Assembly (NCBI GenBank): GCA_004563405.1
Contig: SFTH01000008.1
Span: forward strand, 1-64,000
DNA length: 64,000 nucleotides
Direction: 5' to 3'
From: a bacterium
GTDB lineage: Bacteria > Bacillota > Clostridia > Christensenellales > Aristaeellaceae
Shown here one piece after another: positions 41,162-50,105 of this stretch (the stretch's first letter is position 1; the number at the start of each line of letters is the position of its first letter). The notes under the pieces were generated by a model. It did not search any database. It worked only from the letters and a program-made list of their open reading frames with translations, and was not told the DNA's origin. Made by a program: the position numbers and the translations under genes.

Positions 41162-42576
41162 AGAACAGCCGGAGGATCCACCTCCTGATCGGCCCGCTGC
41201 TGTTCCTGGTGTGCGTCCTCGCGCTGCCGGGGGCGGTGTTCAGCCGCCTGGAATCCCGCGCGGCCATCGGAAGCGTGGCATGGATGGCCTACTGGTGGAT
41301 CACCGCGCCGGTGGACTTTGCCGTCACGGCGCTGCTGCCCATCGCGCTGAACGCGGTCTTTCAGATGGCCAGCATGTCCGCGGTCATTGCCAACTATGCG
41401 TCCGAGACCATTCTGCTGCTGCTCGGCGCGTCCATACTGACCGTCTCCTGGGAGGAGACGGGGCTGGACCGGCGCATCGCGGCGAAGTTTCTGTCCCTCG
41501 TCGGCAGCAGGCTGCGCCACCAGGTCGCGTTCTGGTTCCTGCTCTGTGCGGCGCTGTCCGCCGTCCTGCCCAACGCGGTCGTGTGCGCGGCCGTCACGCC
41601 CATCGCCGTATCCATGCTGCGCTACGCGGGTGAGGAGGACATTGCGCACAGCCGCAAGGGGTCGCTGCTGCTGTTGACCATCGCCTACGCGACGGGCGTG
41701 GGCGGCCTGGCTTCTCCCCTGGGCGGGGCCATGAACCTGGTCACGGTGGAGTATCTGGAGCAGGTGACCGGCAAGGAATACATGTACGCCTCCTGGGTCG
41801 TCCGCTTTCTGCCGGTCATGGCCGTGCTGGTGCTGAGCAACATCGCGATGCTGATGCTCGGGTGCAAAAAGGCGGACGAGCTGGGCGGCTCAAAGGAGTA
41901 CTTCGTCCGGCAGTACCGGGAGATGCCCCGCATGTCCCGCAAGGAAAAGTGGTCGCTGGGGTTGTTCCTCGCCGCAACCGTCCTGTCCTTCACGCGTCAG
42001 CTCTATCAGGCGTATCTTCCGGGAATGAAGCCGGCCTACGTCTTCATCCTCTGCGCCATCGTATCCTTCCTGATCAACCGCGAGGACGGAAGCCGCCTGA
42101 TGATGTGGAAGTCCGCGCAGAAGAAGATCGGCTGGGAGCTGATGTACGTCTTCGCGGGCGGCCTCGCCGCCGGCACGCTGATCAATGAGAGCGGCGCAGC
42201 CGCGGAGATCGGCGGCCTGGTGGCCCGATCCAACCTGGGCGGAGGCCTGGGCACGGTCTTTGCCATCATACTGCTCACGGTGCTGCTGTCCGACGTGACC
42301 AGCAACACGGCGACGGCCGCCGTCGCCATGCCCATCGTCATCAGCATCATTCAGGGCATCGGCGAAAACCCGGTTCCCTACATCTACATCGCGTCCATCG
42401 GCGTGAACCTCTCGTACATGTTGCCCACGTCCATCCGCGCCATCCCGGTGGGCTATGGCCTGGAGCCGCGCTACATGTTCCGCAAAGGCGTGCCGATCAC
42501 CATCGTGGTCATTCTGCTGATGACCGCCCTGAGCTATCTGCTCATGACCTGCTGGCCCCTGTTCAGCACCGTCTGA
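41158..42576 (+). CDS. SLC13/DASS-family carboxylate transporter
   Basis: 472 residues, about eleven membrane helices; start coupled to the carrier gene. The C-terminal half has the S-N-T-A-T-A-A-V-A-M-P-I motif and the N-terminal half a related P-N-A-V-V-C-A-A-V-T-P-I element, the two substrate/sodium loops of divalent anion:sodium symporters (SLC13). Such proteins import dicarboxylates or sulfate. A transporter of this family inside a dlt-like operon is unusual; I infer it supplies the acid that the ligase loads on the carrier protein. It could also act in export. Confidence 0.88.
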   Translation: MKNSRRIHLLIGPLLFLVCVLALPGAVFSRLESRAAIGSVAWMAYWWITAPVDFAVTALLPIALNAVFQMASMSAVIANYASETILLLLGASILTVSWEETGLDRRIAAKFLSLVGSRLRHQVAFWFLLCAALSAVLPNAVVCAAVTPIAVSMLRYAGEEDIAHSRKGSLLLLTIAYATGVGGLASPLGGAMNLVTVEYLEQVTGKEYMYASWVVRFLPVMAVLVLSNIAMLMLGCKKADELGGSKEYFVRQYREMPRMSRKEKWSLGLFLAATVLSFTRQLYQAYLPGMKPAYVFILCAIVSFLINREDGSRLMMWKSAQKKIGWELMYVFAGGLAAGTLINESGAAAEIGGLVARSNLGGGLGTVFAIILLTVLLSDVTSNTATAAVAMPIVISIIQGIGENPVPYIYIASIGVNLSYMLPTSIRAIPVGYGLEPRYMFRKGVPITIVVILLMTALSYLLMTCWPLFSTV

Positions 42577-42601
42577 AACACCGCCCGAAGGGGAAGATAT
42601 C

Positions 42602-44071
42602 ATGTTTGATTCCATCGTAGAAGCCGTATTCCATCACGCCGGGCGCCAGCCGGACAAGCTGTGTCTGGCCGACGATTTCCGCAGCGTCACCTACCGGGAA
42701 TATGCCGAGACCATCTGCCGCTATGCGAACCTGTTTGAAAAGCTGGGAATCTCCCGGGAAGGCTACGTCGTCGTGGAGGCCTGCCAGACCATCGACTATC
42801 TGGCCATCCAGATGGCGCTGCAGCTCAACGGCGCGATCTTTGTTCCGTTGGAGCATAACTGTGCGCACGACAGGATCCAGGCCCTCGCCACGCGGATGGA
42901 GGCCGAAATGATCGTCGCCTGCCGGGACCGGGGCTTCGATGCGCCCCTCTTCTACACCCACGACCAGCTGGGCAGGATGGCCGGGGCCGAACCCGCCTCC
43001 TTCTCCGCCGGCTTTCCCAACAGCGCGGAGATCAGCGAGATTCTGTTCAGCACCGGCACCACCGGAAGGGAAAAGGGCATCGTGCTGACCCACGCGAACG
43101 AAGTCGCCCTCGCCGGAAACGTCATCGAGGGCGTTCAGATGGAGCGGGACAATGTGGAAATGATTTCCTCCCCCATGAACCACTCCCACGGCCTGCGCCG
43201 GTACTATGCCAACATGTACAACGGCAGCAGCGTGGTTCTGCTGGGCAGCGTTCTGAACATGAAGCTGTTCCTGGAGAACATGGATAAGTACCGCGTCAAC
43301 TCCCTCGACCTCGTCCCCTCCGCGCTCTCCGTCATCTTGCAACTCTCCAGGGACAGGCTCGCCGGATACCGGGGCCAGATCCGCTACATCCAGTTTGGCG
43401 CAGCGCCGATGCTGGAGGCGGACCGGCTTCGCATCTGCGAACTGCTGCCCGACGCCCGGCTCTACAATTTCTACGGCAGCACCGAGAGCGGCTGCAGCTG
43501 CCTCTACAACTTCAACCGCCCCGACAGCAAGAAGAACTGCATCGGCAGGCCCGCCTGCAACGCCGAGATCTTCATCGTGGACGAGAACCGCAGGGAGATC
43601 GCCTCGTCGGCGTCGAACACGGGACTGCTGGCCAGCCGTGGCCCAATGAACATGCTTCACTACTGGAGGGATCCGGCGGAGACGGAAAAGGTGCTGTGCG
43701 ACGGCGTCCTCTATACGAACGACGTGGCATACATTGATGAAGACGGGGACGTCATTCTGCTGGGGCGGAAGGGCGACGTGATCAACGTGGGCGGAAACAA
43801 GGTTTCGCCCGAGGAGATTGAAGACGTCGCAAAGCACATTCCCGGCGTCGCGGACTGCGGCGTCATCCCCGTCGACGATCCCGGAAAGGGCAGCGTGCCG
43901 AAGCTGTTCGTTCAGATGGCGCAGGGCGTGCCCTTCGACCCCGTCGCCATCCGGAACCGGCTCTCCGAGGGGCTGGATCCCTACAAGGTTCCGGTCTACA
44001 TCGTGCAGATCCAGGCGATTCCCAGGAGCTTCAACGGAAAGCTCTTGCGAAAGGAACTGAAAAAGCAATAG
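42602..44071 (+). CDS. AMP-forming acyl ligase (DltA/acyl-CoA synthetase-like)
   Basis: 489 residues. ANL-superfamily motifs: F-S-T-G-T-T-G-R-E-K-G (P-loop-like A3) near residue 153, Y-G-S-T-E-S near 285, T-N-D-V-A-Y near 378, L-G-R-K-G-D-V-I-N-V-G-G near 390 and the late catalytic Lys in F-N-G-K-L-L-R-K-E-L. It should adenylate a carboxylic acid and transfer it to the phosphopantetheine of the carrier protein. Whether the substrate is an amino acid (as in DltA) or a plain carboxylate cannot be read directly; the SLC13 partner favours a carboxylate. Last gene of the operon. Confidence 0.9.
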   Translation: MFDSIVEAVFHHAGRQPDKLCLADDFRSVTYREYAETICRYANLFEKLGISREGYVVVEACQTIDYLAIQMALQLNGAIFVPLEHNCAHDRIQALATRMEAEMIVACRDRGFDAPLFYTHDQLGRMAGAEPASFSAGFPNSAEISEILFSTGTTGREKGIVLTHANEVALAGNVIEGVQMERDNVEMISSPMNHSHGLRRYYANMYNGSSVVLLGSVLNMKLFLENMDKYRVNSLDLVPSALSVILQLSRDRLAGYRGQIRYIQFGAAPMLEADRLRICELLPDARLYNFYGSTESGCSCLYNFNRPDSKKNCIGRPACNAEIFIVDENRREIASSASNTGLLASRGPMNMLHYWRDPAETEKVLCDGVLYTNDVAYIDEDGDVILLGRKGDVINVGGNKVSPEEIEDVAKHIPGVADCGVIPVDDPGKGSVPKLFVQMAQGVPFDPVAIRNRLSEGLDPYKVPVYIVQIQAIPRSFNGKLLRKELKKQ

Positions 44072-44165
44072 GGAAACCCCGCAGCGCAGGCGCCGCGCGC
44101 CCAAAAAATCCCGGCGCATCTACAGATTTGCACGCAACGCGCAAGCCGCCGGACACAATCAACCC

Positions 44166-44200
44166 GCGAGAGGACTTCGGCCCTCTCGCATTCATTTTTG
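44166..44200 (+). terminator. Terminator of the MBOAT operon
   Basis: GCGAGAGG (44166-44173) pairs with CCTCTCGC (44182-44189), followed by ATTCATTTTTG. A second hairpin AAATCCGGCCC/GGGCCGGATTT (44224-44254) follows. The gap 44072-44413 holds only these hairpins, the next one and a short tandem repeat. Confidence 0.8.
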
Positions 44201-44291
44201 TTCTCCCGATCGCCGAACGCAAGAAATCCGGCCCATAATCTACGGGCCGGATTTCGCACATGTACATTCACCCCTTCAGAAACGCAACAAA

Positions 44292-44328
44292 GGACTTTTG
44301 CCCCTTGAATCTATGGGGGCAAAAGTCC
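44292..44328 (-). terminator. Terminator of the AraC gene (minus strand)
   Basis: GGACTTTTGCCCC (44292-44304) pairs perfectly with GGGGCAAAAGTCC (44316-44328); on the minus strand it is followed by TTTGTTGCGTTTC. Confidence 0.65.
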
Positions 44329-44340
44329 GTCGCTTCCGCG

Positions 44341-44400
44341 CGGCAGCTGGTGTCAGCGGGCACTGCCCGTCGGCAGCTGGTGGCAGCGGGCACTGCCCGC
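44341..44400 (+). repeat. Two tandem 30-bp repeats with internal inverted repeat
   Basis: Copies 44341-44370 and 44371-44400 differ at only two positions; each contains GCGGGCACTGCCCG, a small hairpin. Non-coding, just after the AraC gene's stop. Confidence 0.9.
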
Positions 44401-44413
44401 CGCCCGCCAGGGT

Positions 44414-45331
44414 CTATTGGTTGTGAACGCGCACCGCTTCGACGAAGCTCTTGGGCGTGCAGCCGCGGATTTCCTTGAAGCACTTGATGAAGTAGGACAT
44501 GTTCTCGAAGCCGCTGGCGTAGCCCGCTTCGCTTACGGTCTTGCCGGCGAGCAGCAGCATGCTCGCGTTGTAGACCCGCACGCGCTTGACATACTGGATG
44601 TAGTTCATACCCGTATTCTTCTTGAACCACTTGCAGAAGTAGTGCTTGCTGAAATTCACCACCGCCGCAGCCTCGTCCAGCGAGATTTTTTGTGCAAAAT
44701 TGCTGTGCGTCCAGGAGATGAGAACCTTCAGCTCCTCCTCGGACGCATTGAGGGAATCGACGCACGCATCCGCGCTGGGGATGTGCTGCGCCAGGACCTC
44801 GATGATGGAAAGTATGGCAATATTGCGCCGAAAAACATTCTGATCGCATTCAAAGAGTTCGGCGAACAGCGCGCGCAGGCGGTCGTACTCCGGAATGGTC
44901 ATGGGCGCGTTCTGAAGGGAGAGCCCCTTCTCCGCAAGGAAGCTGTCAATCTGGATGTAGTGGGCCATGGATTCGATGGAAATCTGCAGGCAGTAGATCT
45001 TGCCCGAATTTCCCGTCACCCAGCCGCCGTGCACCGCCATGGGGGGATTGATGACGACCGTGTTGCCTTCGACGTACAGGTGGCGGTTGTCCACAACCAC
45101 GTTGCCGGAGACATTCTCGTAGAGCACGATTTCCAGGCTGGAGGCGCAGTGCAGGGGTACGTCGTCGTTGGAAAACACGTCCCGCTCCGTCAGGCGGTAG
45201 GGCACCATGCTGGAGAAGGGCAGCGTCTCGTTGAAATAGCGCGGCCGCCGCGATTCATTTCCGATGCGGTTGATGGTCCAGAAGCTGGGTACACTGTCAT
45301 AACTCTCCACGGGATACGAAGACACCGGCAT
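44414..45331 (-). CDS. AraC-family transcriptional regulator
   Basis: 305 residues from the ATG at 45331 (AAAGGAG just upstream); a longer frame from a TTG at 45397 has no ribosome site. N-terminal cupin-like ligand domain (D-V-P-L-H-C-A-S-S-L-E, V-V-I-N-P-P-M-A-V-H-G-G) and a C-terminal double helix-turn-helix: V-V-N-F-S-K-H-Y-F-C-K-W-F-K and G-F-E-N-M-S-Y-F-I-K-C-F-K. Divergent from the long catabolic block, so it is the likely regulator of the genes from 45507 on, responding to the imported sugar or a product. Confidence 0.92.
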   Translation of the reverse strand: MPVSSYPVESYDSVPSFWTINRIGNESRRPRYFNETLPFSSMVPYRLTERDVFSNDDVPLHCASSLEIVLYENVSGNVVVDNRHLYVEGNTVVINPPMAVHGGWVTGNSGKIYCLQISIESMAHYIQIDSFLAEKGLSLQNAPMTIPEYDRLRALFAELFECDQNVFRRNIAILSIIEVLAQHIPSADACVDSLNASEEELKVLISWTHSNFAQKISLDEAAAVVNFSKHYFCKWFKKNTGMNYIQYVKRVRVYNASMLLLAGKTVSEAGYASGFENMSYFIKCFKEIRGCTPKSFVEAVRVHNQ

Positions 45332-45506
45332 ACTCTCCTTTGACAATATCCTTTTATTATTGACCAATATATTGAAAGCTTTTGGCGCGCGCTTCAACGT
45401 ATAATCAAATCAGGATGGAATGTTAAGAACCGCGATCCATTATAACACAAGATTGCCATCCGCGCAATCGGTTTTATTGCGGCGAAACTGTGGAGGCGAA
45501 TGCAGG

Positions 45507-46994
45507 ATGAACATCTACTGGGGAGATCTGCACAATCATTGCGGCATCACTTACGGACTTGGGAGCCTGGAAAACGCGCTGGAGGTCGCCCGCTCGCACC
45601 TGGACTTCGTCAGCGTCACGCCGCACGCGTTCTGGCCGGACATGCCCCCGCGCACGCCGGATACGGACTTCCTCGTGGATTTCCACGAGCGGGGCTTTGC
45701 AAAGATCGCCGACAACTGGGACGCGGTCAAATCGCGCATCGACGCGGCGAACCGGCCCGGCGCGCTGACGACCCTGTTCAGCTTCGAGATGCACTCCTCC
45801 CGCTGGGGGGATCACCACTTTCTCTCGCCGGATTCCGGTCTGGAGATCGCCCGCCTGTCCACGCCTGCGGAGGTCGTCGCGGCGCAGACGGCGCGCACGA
45901 TCGCCATCCCCCACCACATCGGCTACACCCCGGGCTATCGCGGCATCGACTGGGCGGCCTTCGACGGGGAAATCAGCCCCGTGGTGGAGGTGGTCTCCAA
46001 ACACGGCTGCGCCATGCACGAGCGCGCCGGCTTCCCCTACTACCACGACATGGGCCCCCTGGATCCGCGCAACACGGTCTACCGGGGGCTGAAAATGGGA
46101 AAGCGCTTCGGCTTCGTGGGCTCGACGGATCACCACGCGGGCTTCCCGGGCTCCTACGGCGACGGCAAGCTGGCGGTGCTCGCCCCGGAGAACAGCCGCG
46201 AGGCCATCTTCGACGCGATCTGCCGCCGCCGCACCTACGCGGTCACCGGCGCGCGCATCGGCTGCGACTTTCAGGTCAACGGTCGGCCCATGGGTGCGGA
46301 GATTGCCCCGGCACAGCGCTACGCCGTGCGCTACCGCGTCGACGCTTCAAGCGCCATCGACCGGGTCGTGCTCTACCGGGATCTCAAGCCCGTGCGCATC
46401 CTGGACGGCCTGACCCTGCCGGAGCGGGGCGGGCGCTACAAGCTCTGCCTGGAGCTGGGCTGGGGCGACAACCTGGACGCGCCCTATCCCTGGGAGGTCG
46501 CGCTGCGCGTCGAAAATGGTCGGCTGACCGGCGCGGAGCCATGCCTGCGTGGGCGCAGCGTCCTCTCCCCCAACCAGCGGGTCTCCGCGGGCGCGGAGAT
46601 CAACCGCCCCGCCTTCCGGATGGAGCGCGCGGGCGACGACGCGCTGTGGATGCGCTGCGAGACCTACCGCAACAATTCCACGCTGAGCCCCTCCACCGCC
46701 ATGCTGGTCGTTGAAATCGAAGGCGATGACGATACGCGCGTGGAGTGGGAAATCAACGGACGAAAGATCAACAGGACCATCGGCGCGCTTCTGGACTGCG
46801 GCCTGAGCGGACAGGTGAAGCCCTACAATTCGCAGGCCTTCAAGCTGCACACGGCCGTTCCCCGGGGGAAATATCTCGTCGAGGGCGAATGGGAGCTGCC
46901 CGAGGACGGGGCCGCCCTCTACCACATGGAGGTGCGGCAGTTCGACGGAAGCGCCGCCTACATATCGCCGGTATACATCCGGAGGGAGGGATGA
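45507..46994 (+). CDS. PHP-superfamily / DUF3604-like metallohydrolase
   Basis: 495 residues from the ATG at 45507 (GGAGG 10 nt upstream); TATAAT at 45400-45405 is a candidate -10. The N-terminal half has PHP/DUF3604 metal motifs: Y-W-G-D-L-H-N-H-C, D-F-V-S-V-T-P-H, F-S-F-E-M-H, I-P-H-H and G-S-T-D-H-H. The C-terminal half is beta-rich and may bind carbohydrate. DUF3604 proteins are uncharacterised or phosphoesterase-like. No signal peptide, so cytoplasmic. Overlaps the next gene. Confidence 0.8.
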   Translation: MNIYWGDLHNHCGITYGLGSLENALEVARSHLDFVSVTPHAFWPDMPPRTPDTDFLVDFHERGFAKIADNWDAVKSRIDAANRPGALTTLFSFEMHSSRWGDHHFLSPDSGLEIARLSTPAEVVAAQTARTIAIPHHIGYTPGYRGIDWAAFDGEISPVVEVVSKHGCAMHERAGFPYYHDMGPLDPRNTVYRGLKMGKRFGFVGSTDHHAGFPGSYGDGKLAVLAPENSREAIFDAICRRRTYAVTGARIGCDFQVNGRPMGAEIAPAQRYAVRYRVDASSAIDRVVLYRDLKPVRILDGLTLPERGGRYKLCLELGWGDNLDAPYPWEVALRVENGRLTGAEPCLRGRSVLSPNQRVSAGAEINRPAFRMERAGDDALWMRCETYRNNSTLSPSTAMLVVEIEGDDDTRVEWEINGRKINRTIGALLDCGLSGQVKPYNSQAFKLHTAVPRGKYLVEGEWELPEDGAALYHMEVRQFDGSAAYISPVYIRREG

Positions 46995-47836
46995 ACATGC
47001 GGTTTGCTCTGATGGGAACGGACGGCTTCGCGGATGCGCTGGCCCAGGCGGGAAGCGCCGTGCCGGGCCTCGAAATGCCGCGCTGCGCGTCCGCGGACGA
47101 ACTCGGAACGCTGGAGGCGGACGCGGCGATTCTGGCCTGTCCGGCGGACAAAATGGAGGCTGCGGCGCAGGTCGCGGCGGCGCGCGGGATGGACGCGGCC
47201 ATTCCCGGCTGGTTCGCGGCGGAGCGCGCGGCCCTGGAGCGGCTGCATGCGCGCTTCCGGGCGCAGGACCGCAGGCTGCGGCTGATGTTCCCGGCGCGCT
47301 GCGCGCCCAACGTCCGGGACGTGCATCGCATCCTTCGGGCGGAAAAGCTGGGGCGCATCGGCGTACTGAACCTGTTTCTGCAATGGGCCGAACCGGGCAT
47401 GGGCGCGCTCCATCCGCTGGCGGAGGGACTCTGCCTTGCTGAGGACTGGCTGGGCAAGCCCGCCGCGCTGCACGGCATGCGCAGCGCGGCCGGGGACGTG
47501 GACTGCGCCGCGCTCACCGCCCGCTTCGAGAGCGGCGCGCTGCTGAACCTTCAGTGCGTCTGCGCGCCGGGCGAGGCCGCGTGGAAGACGGAGTACGAGC
47601 TGAGCGGCTCCGAGGGAAATCTGGTCTACGACGGCGCGGAGGCGCGCTCGGTGCGCATTTCGGGTGCAGACGCGCGCTTTCCGCTGCTGGGAACGCGTCT
47701 CTGTCCGCTGGAGGGCATGCTGCGGGCGCTTCCGGCGGAATTCGCCGCGGGCGAGGCGGGCGCTCCCGAAGAGGGGCTCGCGCTCGCCGCGCAGATTGAA
47801 CGGGCCTTTGCGGAAGGGGGCGAGGCGCATGCGTAA
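46991..47836 (+). CDS. Degenerate Gfo/Idh/MocA-like protein
   Basis: 281 residues; GGAGG 5 nt before the ATG, which overlaps the previous stop. The C-terminal part (E-K-L-G-R-I-G-V-L-N, then E-Y-E-L-S-G-S-E-G-N-L-V-Y) matches Gfo/Idh/MocA substrate domains. The N-terminal Rossmann part is shortened: the glycine loop reads G-T-D-G-F-A and the catalytic E-K-P motif is replaced by I-P-G-W. It is probably not a working dehydrogenase by itself; it may be a structural partner of the next gene product, whose start it overlaps by 8 bp. Confidence 0.7.
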   Translation: MNMRFALMGTDGFADALAQAGSAVPGLEMPRCASADELGTLEADAAILACPADKMEAAAQVAAARGMDAAIPGWFAAERAALERLHARFRAQDRRLRLMFPARCAPNVRDVHRILRAEKLGRIGVLNLFLQWAEPGMGALHPLAEGLCLAEDWLGKPAALHGMRSAAGDVDCAALTARFESGALLNLQCVCAPGEAAWKTEYELSGSEGNLVYDGAEARSVRISGADARFPLLGTRLCPLEGMLRALPAEFAAGEAGAPEEGLALAAQIERAFAEGGEAHA

Positions 47837-48806
47837 AATTCGGATCTGCATCCTGAGCGTGGCCCATGTGCACACACCCACCTATGTGCGCTGCCTCCGG
47901 AACAACCCGGGCGCGGAGCTCGTCGGCTTCCACGACGACGTGCCGGAGCGGGCGCAGGCGTTCGCGCTGGCCCACGGCCTGCGACACTGGCCGGATCCGT
48001 CCGAACTGCTCGCGCAGGACGTGGACGTCGCGCTGGTGTGCTCCGAAAACCGCACGCACGCGCGCTGGATCGCGCTGGCCGCGGAGGCGGGCGTGGACGT
48101 GCTCTGCGAAAAGCCGCTGGGCGTGGAGCGCACGGAGATGGAGGAGACGATCGCCCTGTGCCGGCGAAAGGGCGTCCGGCTGATGACCGCCATGTGCAAC
48201 CGCTACATCCACTCCTTTCAGGAGGCGGCGCGCGCGGTGCAGGCAGGGCGCATCGGCCGGTTGATCGCCGTATTCGCCTCCAACAAGGGCACGATGCCGG
48301 GCGGCTGGTTTACCGATCCGGCGCTCTCCGGCGGCGGATGCGTCATCGACCACACCGTGCATGTGGCGGATCTGATGAACCACCTGCTGGGCGCGCTCCC
48401 GGAGCGGGTCTACGCCCAGGCGGGACACCGGCTCTTTGAGATGGAGGCGGAGGACAGCGCCGTGGTGACCATGCGCTATCCCGGTGGGATCATCGTGACC
48501 CTGGACGCCAGCTGGTCGCGCACGGCGCACTTCCCCTACGGGCGGGATCTCACGCTGCGCTTCGTCGGCACCCGGGGCAGCATCCAGGTGGACTACTTTG
48601 CGGAGCACAACCGCGTGTACGCGCCCGGAGAGCGCATCTTCAGCTACTTCGGCGAGGACAAGGATCAGATGATGATGGACGATTTGATCGAGTGCTATCA
48701 GACGGGCCGGGACTTCCCCATCCGCGGCGAGGACGGCCGGGACTGCGCCCTGGTGGCGGAGGCGGCATACCGCTCCCTGCGCTCCGGGCGGGAGGAACGG
48801 CTGTGA
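47829..48806 (+). CDS. Gfo/Idh/MocA-family oxidoreductase
   Basis: 325 residues. The N-terminal Rossmann fold begins I-R-I-C-I-L-S-V-A-H-V-H-T, with the A-H-V-H variant in place of the usual G-x-G-x-x-G; the active-site C-E-K-P-L-G lies near residue 93 and the C-terminal domain has G-G-G-C-V-I-D-H-T-V-H, the substrate His helix. These NAD(P)-dependent enzymes oxidise or epimerise sugars, inositols and related polyols. Overlaps the degenerate paralogue upstream. Substrate unknown. Confidence 0.9.
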   Translation: MRKIRICILSVAHVHTPTYVRCLRNNPGAELVGFHDDVPERAQAFALAHGLRHWPDPSELLAQDVDVALVCSENRTHARWIALAAEAGVDVLCEKPLGVERTEMEETIALCRRKGVRLMTAMCNRYIHSFQEAARAVQAGRIGRLIAVFASNKGTMPGGWFTDPALSGGGCVIDHTVHVADLMNHLLGALPERVYAQAGHRLFEMEAEDSAVVTMRYPGGIIVTLDASWSRTAHFPYGRDLTLRFVGTRGSIQVDYFAEHNRVYAPGERIFSYFGEDKDQMMMDDLIECYQTGRDFPIRGEDGRDCALVAEAAYRSLRSGREERL

Positions 48807-48853
48807 CTTCGCACAAATGACAAGAATGTATTATTTTAGGACAGAATAGATGT

Positions 48854-48882
48854 TTGTCTGTTGGGAGAAAGGCACATATAAT
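48854..48882 (+). promoter_or_regulatory. Internal promoter of the oxidoreductase/glycyl radical operon
   Basis: TTGTCT (48854-48859), 17 nt, TATAAT (48877-48882), about 60 nt before the ATG at 48943. Confidence 0.8.
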
Positions 48883-48907
48883 GAAAACTGAATTCCCGGA
48901 GTGAAAA

Positions 48908-48921
48908 CCGGTCGCGACCGG
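48908..48921. promoter_or_regulatory. Perfect 14-bp palindrome, candidate operator
   Basis: CCGGTCGCGACCGG is an uninterrupted palindrome located about 20-33 nt after the predicted start site, in the leader before the ribosome site. Its place suits a dimeric repressor; as RNA it would form only a very short stem. Confidence 0.4.
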
Positions 48922-48942
48922 ACAACGGAGGTAAATGAAGCA

Positions 48943-50079
48943 ATGATGAACAGCAAACTGAAAGTGGCCATCATCAGCGGCGGCATGATCGCCAACGCCG
49001 CGCACATTCCCGCCTACCGCAACATGGAGGAATATGTGGACATCGTCGCCGTGTGCGACATCTACGAGCCCTCTGCCCAGGCGACCGCCCAGCGCTGGAA
49101 CATTCCCAGCTACTACACGGACGCGGCGGAGATGCTGGAGAAGGAGAAGCCGGATCTGGTGAGCGTGTGCACCTCGAACGCGGCGCACAAGTCCATGAGC
49201 CTTCTGGCGCTGGAGCACGGCGCGAACGTGCTGTGTGAAAAGCCGCTGGCGCTGACCTGGAGGGACGCAAAGGAGCTCTACGACGCGGCGGAGCGCGCGG
49301 GCCGGAAGCTGGTGGCCTGCCAGAGCGCCCGCTTCACGCCGGAGCATCTGGACGCCCACGAACTGGCACAGAAGGGCTTCCTGGGCGACGTCTACTTTTC
49401 TGAAATCAGCCGCGTGCGCCGCCGGGGCGTGCCCACCTGGGGCAACTTCCACCGCAAGGACATCAACGGCGGCGGCGCGTTCTGCGACATCGGCATCCAC
49501 CTGCTGGACGCGGTGGTCTGGATCATGGGCAACCCGAAGATGGCCAGCGTCTCCGGCGCGATGAGCAGTGTGCTCACCCGCAAGGGCGAAAACCTCGTCA
49601 CCTCGCTGGCGGAGGCCGGCGCGCCGCTGGGGCGCTTCGGAAAGGCGTGCAGCTACAAGCCGGAGGAATTTGAAAACGAGGAGTTCGCCGCAGGTACCAT
49701 CCGCTTCGAGAACGACGCGATTCTGAACTTCAAGGTCGCCTGGGCGGCGAACCTGCCCAACAGCTCGAGCATCTCCCTCGTCGGAGACCGGGCCGGCCTG
49801 CTGCTGCCGGAGTTCAAGCTCCTCTCCACCATGGACAAGTACCAGGTGGACATCGACCCCCGGCGCTTCAACGCAGAGCGCAAGTACGCAGACAAGACCT
49901 TCAACGGCCACTGGCAGCTGGTGGAAAACTACGTCAACGCCCTCCTGGGCAGGGAAGAGCTGATCATCAAGCCCGAGGAGACGCTGAACGTCAGCGCCAT
50001 CGTGGACGCGTTCTACCGCTCCGCGCAGCTGCACCGGGAGGTCCGCTTTGACGAGCTGACCGCCGAACCGCGCGCCTGA
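48943..50079 (+). CDS. Gfo/Idh/MocA-family oxidoreductase
   Basis: 378 residues; GGAGG upstream of a double ATG. N-terminal V-A-I-I-S-G-G-M-I-A-N-A-A-H with a near-canonical glycine loop, V-C-D-I-Y acidic strand end suited to NAD, C-E-K-P-L-A-L active-site motif near residue 97, and G-G-G-A-F-C-D-I-G-I-H-L-L-D in the substrate domain. First gene after the internal promoter, so probably co-expressed with the glycyl radical enzyme. Substrate unknown. Confidence 0.92.
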   Translation: MMNSKLKVAIISGGMIANAAHIPAYRNMEEYVDIVAVCDIYEPSAQATAQRWNIPSYYTDAAEMLEKEKPDLVSVCTSNAAHKSMSLLALEHGANVLCEKPLALTWRDAKELYDAAERAGRKLVACQSARFTPEHLDAHELAQKGFLGDVYFSEISRVRRRGVPTWGNFHRKDINGGGAFCDIGIHLLDAVVWIMGNPKMASVSGAMSSVLTRKGENLVTSLAEAGAPLGRFGKACSYKPEEFENEEFAAGTIRFENDAILNFKVAWAANLPNSSSISLVGDRAGLLLPEFKLLSTMDKYQVDIDPRRFNAERKYADKTFNGHWQLVENYVNALLGREELIIKPEETLNVSAIVDAFYRSAQLHREVRFDELTAEPRA

Positions 50080-50105
50080 GCGGCGCTGGAAGGGAGGGTT
50101 CCGCT

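Noticed and set aside
44224..44328. Inverted repeats as insertion-sequence ends
   Set aside because: They are separate short hairpins with loops of 9-11 nt between convergent genes and enclose no transposase; terminators explain them better.
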